Notes: generated from the letters alone by a model not told the origin. A stretch of 64,000 nt of DNA from Variovorax sp. OK212 (GCF_900112425.1 NZ_FOLP01000004.1:1-64000); one strand, 5' to 3'; positions 1 to 11,389 are shown, counted from the first letter of the stretch. Made by a program: numbers and translations.

Positions 1-43
1 TGATAGTGCGGGTTCCCGTGTGAAAGTAGGTCATCGTCAGGCT
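1..43 (+). rRNA. rrf: 5S ribosomal RNA, 3' end only
   Basis: The first ~43 bases match the conserved 3' part of proteobacterial 5S rRNA, including the GTAGGTCATCGTCAGGC ending. The gene begins upstream of the window, so an rRNA operon ends here. A strong terminator follows within 15 bases. The exact mature 3' end cannot be fixed from sequence alone. Confidence 0.9.
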
Positions 44-55
44 CTTACAGCCCAG

Positions 56-87
56 AAAACCCCAGTCAACATTGACTGGGGTTTTTT
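56..87 (+). terminator. rRNA operon terminator
   Basis: A perfect 9-bp stem (CCCCAGTCA at 60-68 with TGACTGGGG at 73-81, loop ACAT) is followed by six T residues. This is a textbook intrinsic terminator placed directly after the 5S rRNA end. Confidence 0.95.
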
Positions 88-163
88 GCTTTGCGCGAAC
101 AGAAATAGAAGCACAAACGCATTGGAAATGGCGACAGGCCAATAACCAAACCGTACAGACAAT

Positions 164-198
164 AAAAAAGCCCGATGGACCATCCATCGGGCTTTTTT
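164..198. terminator. Bidirectional terminator downstream of pckG
   Basis: A 10-bp perfect stem (170-179 with 183-192, loop of 3) has an A run on its left and a T run on its right. It can therefore stop transcription from both directions. On the minus strand it lies about 25 bases beyond the pckG stop codon. Confidence 0.92.
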
Positions 199-219
199 GT
201 TGGAGCAATCAGTGATTGA

Positions 220-2091
220 TCAGGCTGCCAGGCGCTGCTCGATCGCAGCCTTGGTTTCTGGCAATTCCTTCGGCAGATGGTGCTCGAGCTGCTTGAACAG
301 CTCGGCGTGCAGCTTCAATTCAGCCTCCCATGCGGCCTTGTCGATGCTGGTCACGGTCGCAAACTGCTCGGCGCTGAAATCCAGGCCGGTCCAGTTCAAG
401 TCTTCGTAACGCGGGCTCACGCCGGTGAGGTGCTCCACGCCTTCGGTCTTGTTGCCTTCGACGCGGTCGATCATCCACTTCAGCACACGCATGTTCTCGC
501 CGTAGCCAGGCCAGACAAACTTGCCATCCGCGCCCTTGCGGAACCAGTTCGTCGTGTAGATCTTCGGCAGTTTCGCGCCCGAGGCTTCGAGCTTCTTGCC
601 CAGGTCGAGCCAATGCTGGAAATAGTCGCTCATGTTGTAGCCCATGAACGGGAGCATCGCGAACGGGTCGCGGCGAACAATGCCCTGCTGGCCAGCGGCC
701 GCGGCGGTCGTCTCCGAGCCCATGGTCGCTGCCATGTACACGCCTTCGACCCAATTGCGGGCTTCGGTGACGAGCGGCACGGTCGTCGACCTGCGGCCGC
801 CGAAGATGAAGGCGTCGATGGTCACGCCCTTCGGGTCGTCCCACGCGTCGTCGAGTGCGGGGTTGTTGGTGGCAGCCACGGTGAAGCGTGCGTTCGGGTG
901 AGCAGCCTTCGCGCCGGTTTCCTTGGCGATCTGCGGCGTCCAGTCCTTGCCTTGCCAGTCGACCAGGTGCGCCGGCAGCGCCTTGCCCGGTGCGTCCTGC
1001 TCCATGCCTTCCCACCACACGTCGCCGTCGTCGGTCAGCGCAACGTTGGTGAAGATCACGCCATCGTCCAGGCTGCGCATGCAGTTCGGATTGGTCAGCA
1101 TGTTGGTACCGGGAGCGACGCCGAAATAACCCGCCTCAGGATTGATCGCGCGCAGCGAGCCGTCGGCCTGCGGCTTGATCCAGGCGATGTCGTCGCCGAT
1201 GGTCGTGACCTTCCAGCCTTCGAAGCCCGCCGGCGGCACCAGCATCGAGAAGTTGGTCTTGCCGCAGGCGCTCGGAAAGGCCGCCGCCACGTGGTACTTC
1301 TTGCCTTCGGGATTCGTCACGCCCAGGATGAGCATGTGCTCGGCCAGCCAGCCTTCGTCGCGGCCCATGTTCGAGGCGATGCGCAGTGCAAAGCACTTCT
1401 TGCCGAGCAGCGCGTTGCCGCCGTAACCCGAGCCATAGCTCCAGATCTCGCGCGTTTCGGGGTAATGAACGATGTACTTGGTCTTGTTGCACGGCCAGGA
1501 AACGTCCTTCTGGCCAGCTTCGAGCGGTGCGCCCACGGTGTGCACGCAAGGCACGAACTCGCCGTCGGTGCCCAGCACGTCGTACACGGCCTTGCCCATG
1601 CGGGTCATGATGCGCATGTTGACGGCCACATAGGGGGAGTCGGACAGTTCGATGCCGATATGTGCAATGGGCGAGCCCAGCGGGCCCATGCTGAAGGGCA
1701 CGACATACATCGTGCGGCCCTTCATGCAGCCGTCGAACAGCGGCTGCAGGGTCGTGCGCATTTCGGCCGGTGCCATCCAGTTGTTGGTGGGACCCGCGTT
1801 TTCCTTCTTCTCGGAGCAGATGTAGGTGCGGTCTTCGACGCGCGCGACGTCGCTCGGGTCGGACACCGCGAGGAACGAGTTGGGGCGCTTGGCCTGGTTG
1901 AGCTTCTTGAAGGTGCCTGCGTCCACCAGTTGTTGGCAGAGGCGGTCGTACTCTTCCTTGCTCCCGTCGCACCAGTGAATGGCTTCCGGTTTGCACAGGG
2001 CGGCCATGTCGGCCACCCAGGCGATCAGCTTCGCGTTCTTGACGTATGAGGGCGCCTGGATATTGAGGCCCTGCATCGTGGGTGCGTTCAT
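220..2091 (-). CDS. pckG: Phosphoenolpyruvate carboxykinase (GTP)
   Basis: A 623-residue cytosolic enzyme converting oxaloacetate plus GTP to phosphoenolpyruvate, the entry step of gluconeogenesis. The length is normal for the GTP-dependent class. The kinase P-loop with its hallmark cysteine ([11 protein letters not shown]) is visible near residue 275, followed by GDDIAWI. The ATG at 2091 is preceded by AGGAG at good spacing. The gene is monocistronic: a bidirectional terminator lies downstream and a separate small gene upstream. A possible LacI-type operator lies about 75 bases upstream of the start. The identity is firm; the regulation is inference. Confidence 0.97.
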   Translation of the reverse strand: MNAPTMQGLNIQAPSYVKNAKLIAWVADMAALCKPEAIHWCDGSKEEYDRLCQQLVDAGTFKKLNQAKRPNSFLAVSDPSDVARVEDRTYICSEKKENAGPTNNWMAPAEMRTTLQPLFDGCMKGRTMYVVPFSMGPLGSPIAHIGIELSDSPYVAVNMRIMTRMGKAVYDVLGTDGEFVPCVHTVGAPLEAGQKDVSWPCNKTKYIVHYPETREIWSYGSGYGGNALLGKKCFALRIASNMGRDEGWLAEHMLILGVTNPEGKKYHVAAAFPSACGKTNFSMLVPPAGFEGWKVTTIGDDIAWIKPQADGSLRAINPEAGYFGVAPGTNMLTNPNCMRSLDDGVIFTNVALTDDGDVWWEGMEQDAPGKALPAHLVDWQGKDWTPQIAKETGAKAAHPNARFTVAATNNPALDDAWDDPKGVTIDAFIFGGRRSTTVPLVTEARNWVEGVYMAATMGSETTAAAAGQQGIVRRDPFAMLPFMGYNMSDYFQHWLDLGKKLEASGAKLPKIYTTNWFRKGADGKFVWPGYGENMRVLKWMIDRVEGNKTEGVEHLTGVSPRYEDLNWTGLDFSAEQFATVTSIDKAAWEAELKLHAELFKQLEHHLPKELPETKAAIEQRLAA

Positions 2092-2167
2092 CGAGAAATC
2101 TCCTAAGTTGAAAAATCGTCTTTCCGAACGGGACGCCGGGCCAGCTCAGGCACGGAGGTCCGTTTGA

Positions 2168-2180
2168 GAAAACGTTTCGC
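2168..2180. promoter_or_regulatory. Possible LacI/GalR-family operator upstream of pckG
   Basis: GAAAACGTTTCGC contains the palindromic core AAACGTTT typical of LacI/GalR-family (including Cra-like) operators. A closely similar word, GAAAACGTTTGCGC, lies upstream of the nucleoside hydrolase gene near 8015. No LacI-family gene is in the window, so this rests on motif resemblance only. Confidence 0.35.
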
Positions 2181-2244
2181 TTCGGGAGATTGCGTCAACG
2201 CGGGCCGCACCGCCCGCGGACAAATTCGCCAACGACTGTCAGCG

Positions 2245-2397
2245 TCAGGCCATGTAGACAGCGATCGATGCCAGCAGCAGCATCAGCACGCCGCCAGCCA
2301 GGGGAAGGACCAGCGGCATCAGGTGCACGACCGATTCGACGGCGTCTTTTTCAACAGCGGCGCCGTGGCTCGGCTCGACGGGAGTGGGGTTGGACAT
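2245..2397 (-). CDS. Small single-pass membrane protein (50 aa), unknown function
   Basis: An open frame of 50 codons with ATG at 2397 preceded by GAGGT at a suitable distance, ending in TGA at 2245. The N-terminal ~25 residues are polar and charged (MSNPTPVEPSHGAAVEKDAV). Residues ~26-49 form one continuous hydrophobic helix rich in Leu, Val and Ala. The charge layout suggests a bitopic inner-membrane peptide with a cytoplasmic N-terminus. It lies between pckG and the threonine deaminase gene, all on the minus strand. I do not recognise a family. Support comes from the ribosome binding site and clean topology; no homology could be checked. Confidence 0.6.
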   Translation of the reverse strand: MSNPTPVEPSHGAAVEKDAVESVVHLMPLVLPLAGGVLMLLLASIAVYMA

Positions 2398-2529
2398 CGG
2401 GTTGTACCTCGATTACACAAATTGACAGACTGCAGCCATTTTACCGGCGGGTAGCCTCCGACCGTTCTAGGGGGTTGCGAGCCCCTCAGGCAGGTTACAG
2501 GCAGGTTACCCCGGCCTGCTTCGTGCGGC

Positions 2530-3729
2530 TCAATGCTGCTCTTCGGCCTCGAAGCCGGCATCCCTCAGCGCGACCAGCACGCTGGCCAGGTGGGCACGTC
2601 CGCGGGTCTGCAGCACCAGCTCGATGTCGACGTTCTGCGCGGCCAGCATGGTGAAGGCGCGCTGATGGTGAACCTCGTCGACGTTAGCGCCCGCTTCTGC
2701 CACAGTGGCCGTGATCTGGGCCAGCGATCCGGGCACGTCGCGCGCGCTGACCCGCACGCGGGCCAGCCGGCCGGCCCGCACCATGCCGCGTTCGATGATG
2801 GCCGCGAGCAGCAGCGGATCGATGTTGCCGCCCGAAAGAACCAGCCCGACACGCTTGCCCTTGAACCGTTCCGGATGCCGAATCAGTGCCGCCAAGCCCG
2901 CGGCACCCGCACCTTCCACCAGGGTCTTTTCGATTTCCAGCAGCATCAGCACGCCTTGCTCGATGTCGCCTTCGTCCACCAGCAGCAGGTCGTCGACCTT
3001 GCTCGCGATGATTTCCCGCGTCAGCACGCCGGGCGTGCCCACCGCGATGCCTTCGGCGATCGTGCTCTTGCCCTGCACGTGGTGCGTGCCCTTCACGGCG
3101 TTGACCATGGCCGGAAAGCGCGTCGTCTGCACGCCGACGATCTCCAGCCCGGGCTTGCGCTCCCGCGCCGCCACCGCCATGCCGGCAATGAGCCCGCCGC
3201 CGCCGACCGCCACCACCAGCGTTTCGAGGTCGGGCACCGCGTCGAGCATCTCCAGGGCCACCGTGCCCTGGCCGGCGATGATGGCTTCGTCGTCGTACGG
3301 ATGCACGAAGGTCAGCCCCTCGCGGTCGGCCAGCTCCAGGGCGTGCGCGCGGGCCGCGTCGAGCGTGTCGCCGTGCAGCACCACCTCGGCGCCGAAGCCG
3401 CGCGTGCGTTCGATCTTCACGCCGGGCGTGAAGCGCGGCATCACGATCAGCGCGCGCAATCCGAGCCGCTGCGCGTGATAGGCCACACCCTGCGCATGGT
3501 TGCCGGCAGACATGGCGATCACTCCGCGTGTACCGTTCTGCGAAAGATCGACCAGCTTGTTGCACGCACCCCGCTCCTTGAACGAGGATGTGAACTGCAG
3601 GTTCTCGAATTTCAGGAAAACCTGAGCACCGACGATCTCCGACAGCGTGCGCGATTCCACGCAAGGCGTGTTGAGCACCTGGCCTTGCAGGCGCGCCGCG
3701 GCGCGTTCGATTTCTTGGATTCCGACCAT
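2530..3729 (-). CDS. Threonine ammonia-lyase (threonine deaminase), single C-terminal ACT domain
   Basis: A PLP enzyme that deaminates threonine (and often serine) to the 2-oxo acid. From the chosen start it has 399 residues. Lys51 in SSFKERGA is the expected PLP Schiff-base lysine, and GGGGLIAG is the phosphate-binding loop. Roughly residues 325-399 form one ACT-type regulatory domain, as in the short ilvA family rather than E. coli IlvA with its doubled domain. An in-frame ATG at 3738 and an upstream extension to 3795 also exist; none has a convincing Shine-Dalgarno. I chose MVGIQEI because family proteins start there. It is divergent from the AAA ATPase gene. Confidence 0.9.
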   Translation of the reverse strand: MVGIQEIERAAARLQGQVLNTPCVESRTLSEIVGAQVFLKFENLQFTSSFKERGACNKLVDLSQNGTRGVIAMSAGNHAQGVAYHAQRLGLRALIVMPRFTPGVKIERTRGFGAEVVLHGDTLDAARAHALELADREGLTFVHPYDDEAIIAGQGTVALEMLDAVPDLETLVVAVGGGGLIAGMAVAARERKPGLEIVGVQTTRFPAMVNAVKGTHHVQGKSTIAEGIAVGTPGVLTREIIASKVDDLLLVDEGDIEQGVLMLLEIEKTLVEGAGAAGLAALIRHPERFKGKRVGLVLSGGNIDPLLLAAIIERGMVRAGRLARVRVSARDVPGSLAQITATVAEAGANVDEVHHQRAFTMLAAQNVDIELVLQTRGRAHLASVLVALRDAGFEAEEQH

Positions 3730-3844
3730 GGCGCGCATTGTGGCTGGAATCGCATCATCAGGGTTTTTACCGTTTGCGAGTCTTCCCGAAGCCAAAAGTC
3801 TGCGTTATGGTCTCTCCGAGATTTTCCTCGTTGGAGGTTGCCTG

Positions 3845-6172
3845 ATGGCCAAGCGTGCGGGTGTCGATGTCGTGGCTGCTGCGGTACGCGGGCAGGCACT
3901 GCCGTCGCCTGGACTCAAGGAAGCGCCGGTGCTCGAGCTCATGTGCTCGCACTTCGTGCTCACGCTCGCCGCCAAGCAGGGGCCGCGCTTCAACGTGCGG
4001 CGCGACATCAACGGCCTGCTCTCGCTCACCGGCCGCCACCTGGTGTGGCCCGCGCCGGTGCTGCAGCGGCTGCGCGAGTTCCTCGGACGCCGCTGCGCCG
4101 GCAACGAAGCGTGGAAGGGCGTGGAGAACTTCGACGGACGCACGCTGCTGGAGCGCCACGGCGTGTGGCGCGGCCCGTACGAGGAAGGCACGCTCTTCTT
4201 CTATCTCGACGAATACGCAAAGGATCAGCCGAAGGACCTGCTCTCGGTGCTGGCCGTCACGCGCGACTGGCTCACGCATGCGCTGCGCAAGCAATCGACG
4301 CTGGTCGAGAAGAACATCGATGCGCTGGCGGGCCTCTTGCAACTCAACAAGGCCGAGCGCGCGCTGCTGCTGTACGGCACGCTCGCGCGCTACCAGCGCG
4401 ACCTGCGTTCGCTGCTGGTCGAGTTCAAGGTCAACAACGCGCCCGAGGCCTACGCGGCCATCGCCGACATCGCGGGCGTGAACGCGAGCGAAGTGGGCGA
4501 AGCGTTGCGCGCGGGCTCGCGGCTCGAGCGCATCGGCCTTGTCGAGAACCTCATCTCCGAGCACAACATCACCGACCTTGCCGACCTCATGAAGGTCAGC
4601 GAGAAGCTGCCGCCGGTGCTCATGCGCGAGTACCGCGACCACAACGAACTGATGGCCGTGTTCACGCGGCCCTCGGCCAAGAGCTCGCTCACGCCGCATG
4701 ACTTCTCCTTCGTACAGGAAGACGCGCAGATGCTCGTCACGCTGCTGCGCGCGGCCGTCGCGCGCAAGGAGCCCGGCGTCAACGTGCTGCTGTACGGCCC
4801 GCCAGGCACCGGCAAGACCGAGCTGGCCAAGGTGGTGGCGGCCGCCGCGGGACTCGAGCTCTTCGAGGTCGAATACGCCGACCGCGACGGCAACTCGCTG
4901 AGCGGGCGCGACCGCTACCGCTCGCTGCAGATCGCGCAGGTGTTCTTGAAGGGCAGCGCGCAGGCCGCGCTGCTGTTCGACGAGGTCGAGGACGTGTTCC
5001 CGCCCATCAGCACCGAGGCCGCGCAGTTCATGGCGCGCGCCGAGCAGATTCCCGCGCCCACCAGCGGCAGCGTGAGCGGCAAGGCCTGGGTCAACCAGAT
5101 CCTCGAGGCCAACCCCGTGCCCACGCTGTGGGTCACCAACCGCATCGAGCAGATCGACCCGGCTTTCCGCCGCCGCTTCGCGTACCACCTCGAACTCAAG
5201 TCGCCGCCGCCCGGCGCGCGCGAGCAGCTCGTGAAGAAGACGCTCGAAGGCGTGGTCGTCTCCGAAGCCTTCACCGCCAAGCTGGCCGAGCGCAAGGGCC
5301 TCACGCCCGCGCAGATCCGCACGGCGGTGCGTTTCGCGGGACTGGCAAGAACCGACGACGCGTCGATGGAAGCGCTCATCGAGCGCCAGCTGCGCAACGC
5401 CGACATGGCGCTGGGCACGCTGGACACCGGCCGCGGCGAGCGCCGCAGCGTCACCACCTACGACCTCGACATGCTCAACGTCGAGACCCGCTTCGAGATC
5501 CCGCGCATCGTCGAGGCGCTGAAGGCGCGCGGCCACGGCACGCTGTGCTTCTACGGCGCGCCCGGCACCGGCAAGACCGCGCTGGCCGAGCACATCGCCA
5601 AGGCCATCGGCCGGCCGCTCATCATCAAGCAGGCCAGCGACCTCATGAGCAAGTACGTCGGCGAGACCGAGCAGAACATGGCCGCCATGTTCCGCGAGGC
5701 CGAGAACGAGAAGGCCGTGCTGCTGCTCGACGAGGCCGACAGCTTCCTGCAGGACCGCCGCGGCGCGCAGCGCACCTACGAGGTCACCGAGGTCAACGAG
5801 ATGCTGCAGGGCATGGAGCGCTTCAACGGCATCTTCGTGTGCACCACCAACCTGCTCGAGCGGCTCGACCAGGCGGCGCTGCGGCGCTTCACCTTCAAGA
5901 TCAAGTTCATGCCGCTCACCGCGGCGCAGCGCGAGCGCATGTTCGTCACCGAGGCGCTGGCGGGCGACAGCGCGCTCATGACCGGCGCGCTGCGCACGCG
6001 GCTCGTGCAGCTGACCCAGTTGTGCCCAGGCGATTTCGCGGCCGTGAAGCGGCAGACCGACATCCTGGCGACGGAATTCACGGCGGCCGAGTTTCTGGAC
6101 CAGCTCGAGGCCGAGCACCGCATCAAGCCCGAAGTGCGCGAAACGCGCGGCATGGGCTTCCTGCCGTCGTGA
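3845..6172 (+). CDS. Tandem double-AAA+ ATPase, unknown function
   Basis: 775 residues from ATG 3845, which follows GGAGG (3832-3836) at ideal spacing; the open frame extends further upstream but without a signal. The N-terminal ~300 residues are helical and unfamiliar. Two AAA+ modules follow: Walker A GPPGTGKTELAK near residue 318 with Walker B ALLFDEVED, and Walker A GAPGTGKTALAE near residue 571 with Walker B LLLDEADSF. Both retain the catalytic acidic pair, and both carry an arginine-rich FRRRF/LRRF segment where arginine fingers would lie. No signal peptide or protease domain is present. A Cdc48/ClpB-like remodelling role is plausible but its substrate is unknown. Confidence 0.8.
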   Translation: MAKRAGVDVVAAAVRGQALPSPGLKEAPVLELMCSHFVLTLAAKQGPRFNVRRDINGLLSLTGRHLVWPAPVLQRLREFLGRRCAGNEAWKGVENFDGRTLLERHGVWRGPYEEGTLFFYLDEYAKDQPKDLLSVLAVTRDWLTHALRKQSTLVEKNIDALAGLLQLNKAERALLLYGTLARYQRDLRSLLVEFKVNNAPEAYAAIADIAGVNASEVGEALRAGSRLERIGLVENLISEHNITDLADLMKVSEKLPPVLMREYRDHNELMAVFTRPSAKSSLTPHDFSFVQEDAQMLVTLLRAAVARKEPGVNVLLYGPPGTGKTELAKVVAAAAGLELFEVEYADRDGNSLSGRDRYRSLQIAQVFLKGSAQAALLFDEVEDVFPPISTEAAQFMARAEQIPAPTSGSVSGKAWVNQILEANPVPTLWVTNRIEQIDPAFRRRFAYHLELKSPPPGAREQLVKKTLEGVVVSEAFTAKLAERKGLTPAQIRTAVRFAGLARTDDASMEALIERQLRNADMALGTLDTGRGERRSVTTYDLDMLNVETRFEIPRIVEALKARGHGTLCFYGAPGTGKTALAEHIAKAIGRPLIIKQASDLMSKYVGETEQNMAAMFREAENEKAVLLLDEADSFLQDRRGAQRTYEVTEVNEMLQGMERFNGIFVCTTNLLERLDQAALRRFTFKIKFMPLTAAQRERMFVTEALAGDSALMTGALRTRLVQLTQLCPGDFAAVKRQTDILATEFTAAEFLDQLEAEHRIKPEVRETRGMGFLPS

Positions 6173-6311
6173 AGACGGAAAAAAGAAAAGAAGAAGCACA
6201 GCGCAAGAACAAGCGGGCGTGATGAAGCCCGGGGAGCGCGCCGTGGGCGGCCTGTCAGCCGGCCCGCGGGGCGGAACATCCGTCCGTCACTGCGGACGCA
6301 AGGAGGAGCAG

Positions 6312-7928
6312 ATGGGCTTTCGCAAGGTCGACGTGCGGCGGCTGCCGCGTTCATGTGCCTGGGTTGCGGGCGCCGCGCTCGCCATGAGCTGCCTGCTGGC
6401 GGGTTGCGGCGGTGGCGGGGGTGGAGGCGGCGGCGGCTTGCCGATCGGCCTGCTGCCCGGCGGCACCACGCCGCCTGCCACCGGTGGCGATGACGGCAGC
6501 GGCGGCAACGCCATCGTGCCTTCGTCGACGGTCGCCGGCCTCTGCGCTGCCCCGCGCGGCGGCACCAACCCCGCCACCGGCACCGCCTTCGCAGATCGCG
6601 CCGGCACGCTCGACAACGAAAAGAGCTGGGTGCGCGGCTGGATCGACGAAACCTACCTCTGGTACGCCGAGGTGCCCACCACGCTCAAGGCAGGCGACTA
6701 CGCCACGCCGATCGCCTGGTTCAACGTGCTCAAGACGCCGGCCACCACGCCTTCGGGCCGCGCGAAGGACCGCTTCCACTTCACCTACGACACCGAGGTG
6801 TACCGCCAGCTGTCGCAGGGCGGCGTGTCGGCCGGCTACGGCATGGAGACGGCGTCGGTGCGCAGCTCGCCGCCGCGCGACATCCGCATCGCCTTCGTCG
6901 AGCCGGGCTCGCCGGCCGCCAACGCCGGGCTGCAGCGCGGCGCGAAGCTGCTCACGGTCGACGGCGTGGACGTCGTGGGCAGCACGGGCACCGCCAACGT
7001 CAACGCGATCAACGGCGCCCTTTCGCCCAAGGCCCTCGGCGAAGCGCACACCTTCACCTTCGACGCCGGGGGCACGCAGTCCACCGTTCAGCTGACGGCG
7101 GCGAATGTCACCAGCACGCCGGTGCAGAACGTGAAAGTCATACCGGTCAGCGGTGGCAACGTGGGCTACCTGCTCTTCAACGACCACATCACCACCTCCG
7201 AGGCGCTGCTCATCAGCGCGGTGAACACCTTCAAGCAGGGCGCCGGCATCCAGGACCTGGTGCTGGACATGCGCTACAACGGCGGCGGCCAGCTGGCCAT
7301 TGCGAGCCGGCTGGCCTACATGGTCTCCTCGCCGTCGGTGACGGCCGGCAAGGTGTTCGAGCAGCTCGTCTACAACGACAAGAACCCATTTCGCCAGACC
7401 GCCGCGCAGACCCTCACGCCGTTCGTCGCAACCAGCCGCTCCGGCCAGCCGCTGCCCACGCTGGGGCTGTCGCGCGTCACGGTGCTCACCGGCCCCGACA
7501 CCTGCTCGGCCAGCGAGTCGGTCATCAACAGCCTGCGCGGCGTGGGCGTCACGGTCAACCTGGTGGGCGGCACCACCTGCGGCAAGCCCTACGGCTTCAT
7601 TCCGCAGGACAACTGCGGCACCACCTATTTCGCGATCCAGTTCAAGGGCGCGAACCAGGCGGGCTACGGCGACTACAGCGACGGCTTCGCGCCCAACTGC
7701 ACCGTGGCCGACGACTTCGGCCACCCGCTCGGCGACAGCGCCGAAGCCCGCCTGGCCGCCGCGCTCACGCTGCGCAGCACGGGCGCCTGCCCAGCCGGCT
7801 CGACCAAGGCGGCCGGCATGGGCCTGGACAAGGCGCAGGCCGGCTTCGAGACCGAGCAGCCGTACCTTGGCAACCGCTCGCCGCTGCGCGAGAACCGCCT
7901 GCTCGCGCCCGCGGCCGACCCCGGCTGA
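6312..7928 (+). CDS. S41-family (C-terminal processing) serine protease lipoprotein with PDZ domain
   Basis: 538 residues from ATG 6312, behind AAGGAGGAG. The signal peptide ends in the lipobox LLAG-C32, so the mature protein should be lipid-anchored in the envelope. A ten-glycine tract and a Pro/Gly-rich spacer follow. A PDZ domain (IAFVEPGSPAANAG, residues ~180-270) precedes the S41 core, with LVLDMRYNGGGQ as substrate-binding strand. Ser399 in TCSASE is the likely nucleophile and the lysine of CGKPYG the likely base. Similar lipoprotein proteases are common in Comamonadaceae and the substrate is not known. The gap to the next gene is 182 bases. Confidence 0.88.
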   Translation: MGFRKVDVRRLPRSCAWVAGAALAMSCLLAGCGGGGGGGGGGLPIGLLPGGTTPPATGGDDGSGGNAIVPSSTVAGLCAAPRGGTNPATGTAFADRAGTLDNEKSWVRGWIDETYLWYAEVPTTLKAGDYATPIAWFNVLKTPATTPSGRAKDRFHFTYDTEVYRQLSQGGVSAGYGMETASVRSSPPRDIRIAFVEPGSPAANAGLQRGAKLLTVDGVDVVGSTGTANVNAINGALSPKALGEAHTFTFDAGGTQSTVQLTAANVTSTPVQNVKVIPVSGGNVGYLLFNDHITTSEALLISAVNTFKQGAGIQDLVLDMRYNGGGQLAIASRLAYMVSSPSVTAGKVFEQLVYNDKNPFRQTAAQTLTPFVATSRSGQPLPTLGLSRVTVLTGPDTCSASESVINSLRGVGVTVNLVGGTTCGKPYGFIPQDNCGTTYFAIQFKGANQAGYGDYSDGFAPNCTVADDFGHPLGDSAEARLAAALTLRSTGACPAGSTKAAGMGLDKAQAGFETEQPYLGNRSPLRENRLLAPAADPG

Positions 7929-7971
7929 GCCGCCCGCCTTTCTCGACAAAACCTCCTAGAAAACCCCTAGG

Positions 7972-7989
7972 CGGTGGCGCTTGCCACCG
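7972..7989. terminator. Hairpin after the S41 protease gene
   Basis: A perfect 7-bp stem (CGGTGGC at 7972-7978 with GCCACCG at 7983-7989, loop GCTT) lies 44 bases past the stop codon. No U tract follows, so it is at best a weak or Rho-assisted terminator, or an mRNA 3'-end stabiliser. Confidence 0.4.
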
Positions 7990-8014
7990 TCGCGGAACGC
8001 GCCGTAGAGTTAGG

Positions 8015-8031
8015 AAAACGTTTGCGCAAAC
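8015..8031. promoter_or_regulatory. Possible LacI/PurR-type operator upstream of the nucleoside hydrolase gene
   Basis: GTTTGCGCAAAC (8020-8031) is a perfect 12-bp palindrome inside GAAAACGTTTGCGCAAAC. It uses the same CGTTTGCG half-site seen in LacI/PurR-family operators. It lies 80 bases before the start of the nucleoside hydrolase gene, which fits control by a purine- or ribose-sensing repressor. The regulator is not in the window. Confidence 0.45.
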
Positions 8032-8110
8032 CTTTGCGCGAACCTTGGTATCCCATCGGATCCGTCACGGGACCCGCTGAACACCAACCTCTTACCTTCA
8101 GGAGAAGCAG

Positions 8111-9301
8111 ATGCGCAAATGGTCAGTGGCGATGTTCGTCGTCGTCATCACGGTGCTGGCGGGGTGTGGCGGCGGGGGCAACGGAGGCGGCGGCTTCGGC
8201 GTGGGATTCGGTGGATCGGGCGGCTCGGACGGATCAGGCACCACCGCGCAGAAGATCATCATCGACAGCGACTACAACACCATGAGCGACGACGGCCAGC
8301 TCGGCGTCATGGCCGCGCAGCTGCAGGCGCAGGGCAAGGTCCAGGTCATGGGCATCAGCGTGGTCTCGGGCAACCAGTGGCTCAAGCAGGGCGTGGCCGA
8401 CGCACTCATGTCGGTGGAACGGCTCGGCGTGGGCAACCGCATCGGCGTGTACGTGGGAGCGAACTACGCGCTCAACCACAGCTTCGCCGATGTCGAGGCC
8501 GAGATGGCGGCCGGCGCGGGCGGCGACGGCTACCTGGGCGCCTGGAGCGGCCCCGAGCCCAGGACCGACGCCGACCTCAAGCCCTCGCCCGACGGCTTCG
8601 CCCAGCACACCGTGGTGCAGCGCAAGAGCGCGGTCGACTTCATCGTCGACACCGTCAAGGCCAACCCCGGCGAGATCACCATCCTGGCCATCGGCCCGCT
8701 CACCAACATCGCGCTGGCGGTGAAGCAGAACCCCGAGATCGTCCCGCTCATCAAGAAGATCATCTACATGGGCGGCGCGGTCGACGTGCCGGGCAACACC
8801 ACCAAGGCGGCCGAGTTCAACTGGTGGTTCGACCCCGACGCCGCCCAGTTCGTGGTGCGCCTGCCCATCCCGCAGGTGGTGGTGCCGCTGGACGTGACCG
8901 ACACCGTGTTCCTCACCAAGCCCATCTACGACCGCATCGCGCACCCGGCCAGGCCCACGGCCGTGACCGACGTGTTCCAGAAGCTCAACGGCTACGGCTT
9001 CGACGGCAAGAACGGCTTCGAGACCAACCCCAGCTACACGCAGAACATCTGGGACACGCTCACGCTGGCGTACCTGATCGACCCCAACTACGCCACGCAG
9101 ACCGCGCAGCGCTACGTCGACGTGGTCGCCAAGCCCGGCGCCCCCGACAACGGCCGCTCCATCGGCTACGCCTCGCAGCCGGTGGGTGCGACGCTGCAGA
9201 AGATGACGGTGGTGCAGAAGTTCGACAACGCGCGCTTCTTCGAGCTGTACGTGGACCTGCTCACGCGGCCGGTGCCGGTGGTGCTGCCCCTGGCCAACTG
9301 A
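8111..9301 (+). CDS. Lipid-anchored inosine-uridine-type nucleoside hydrolase
   Basis: 396 residues. The signal peptide ends in the lipobox VLAG-C19, followed by a Gly-rich spacer, so the enzyme should sit on the outside of the inner membrane or on the outer membrane. The IUNH calcium-site aspartates are in DSDYNTMSDD near residue 52, a longer spacing than the textbook DTDPGxDD. LTNIAL, the EFNWWFDPDAA substrate segment and a C-terminal WDTLTLAYL segment follow. It should cleave the N-glycosidic bond of nucleosides for salvage. GGAG lies before ATG 8111. The expanded first motif leaves some doubt about substrate and activity. Confidence 0.85.
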   Translation: MRKWSVAMFVVVITVLAGCGGGGNGGGGFGVGFGGSGGSDGSGTTAQKIIIDSDYNTMSDDGQLGVMAAQLQAQGKVQVMGISVVSGNQWLKQGVADALMSVERLGVGNRIGVYVGANYALNHSFADVEAEMAAGAGGDGYLGAWSGPEPRTDADLKPSPDGFAQHTVVQRKSAVDFIVDTVKANPGEITILAIGPLTNIALAVKQNPEIVPLIKKIIYMGGAVDVPGNTTKAAEFNWWFDPDAAQFVVRLPIPQVVVPLDVTDTVFLTKPIYDRIAHPARPTAVTDVFQKLNGYGFDGKNGFETNPSYTQNIWDTLTLAYLIDPNYATQTAQRYVDVVAKPGAPDNGRSIGYASQPVGATLQKMTVVQKFDNARFFELYVDLLTRPVPVVLPLAN

Positions 9302-9358
9302 CCGGACTGGGCGGACTGGGCAAGTCGGCCGAATCGGACGGACTGGGCAAGCCGGAAG

Positions 9359-11251
<1,893 letters not shown>

Positions 11252-11389
11252 AGGCAGCGGGGAGGGCGGAAGGTTGGCGGAGGGAGCCAGAAAGAGAAGG
11301 GGGAGAACGGGGCCGCCGATTGTCCCCCAGCCACGCCGATATCACTGTGGCACGAGGTTTGCAATGGTGGCCCCCGTCCCGCGGCCTTT

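Noticed and set aside
277..2049. 590-codon plus-strand frame opposite pckG
   Set aside because: Antisense shadow: biased His/Arg/Val composition without domains, no ribosome site, and pckG on the other strand is complete.
6421..6440. Poly-glycine tract in the S41 protease gene as a phase-variable repeat
   Set aside because: The codons are mixed GGC/GGT/GGG/GGA multiples of three, so slippage would not switch the frame. Gly-rich spacers after the lipobox are common in lipoproteins; the next gene has one too.
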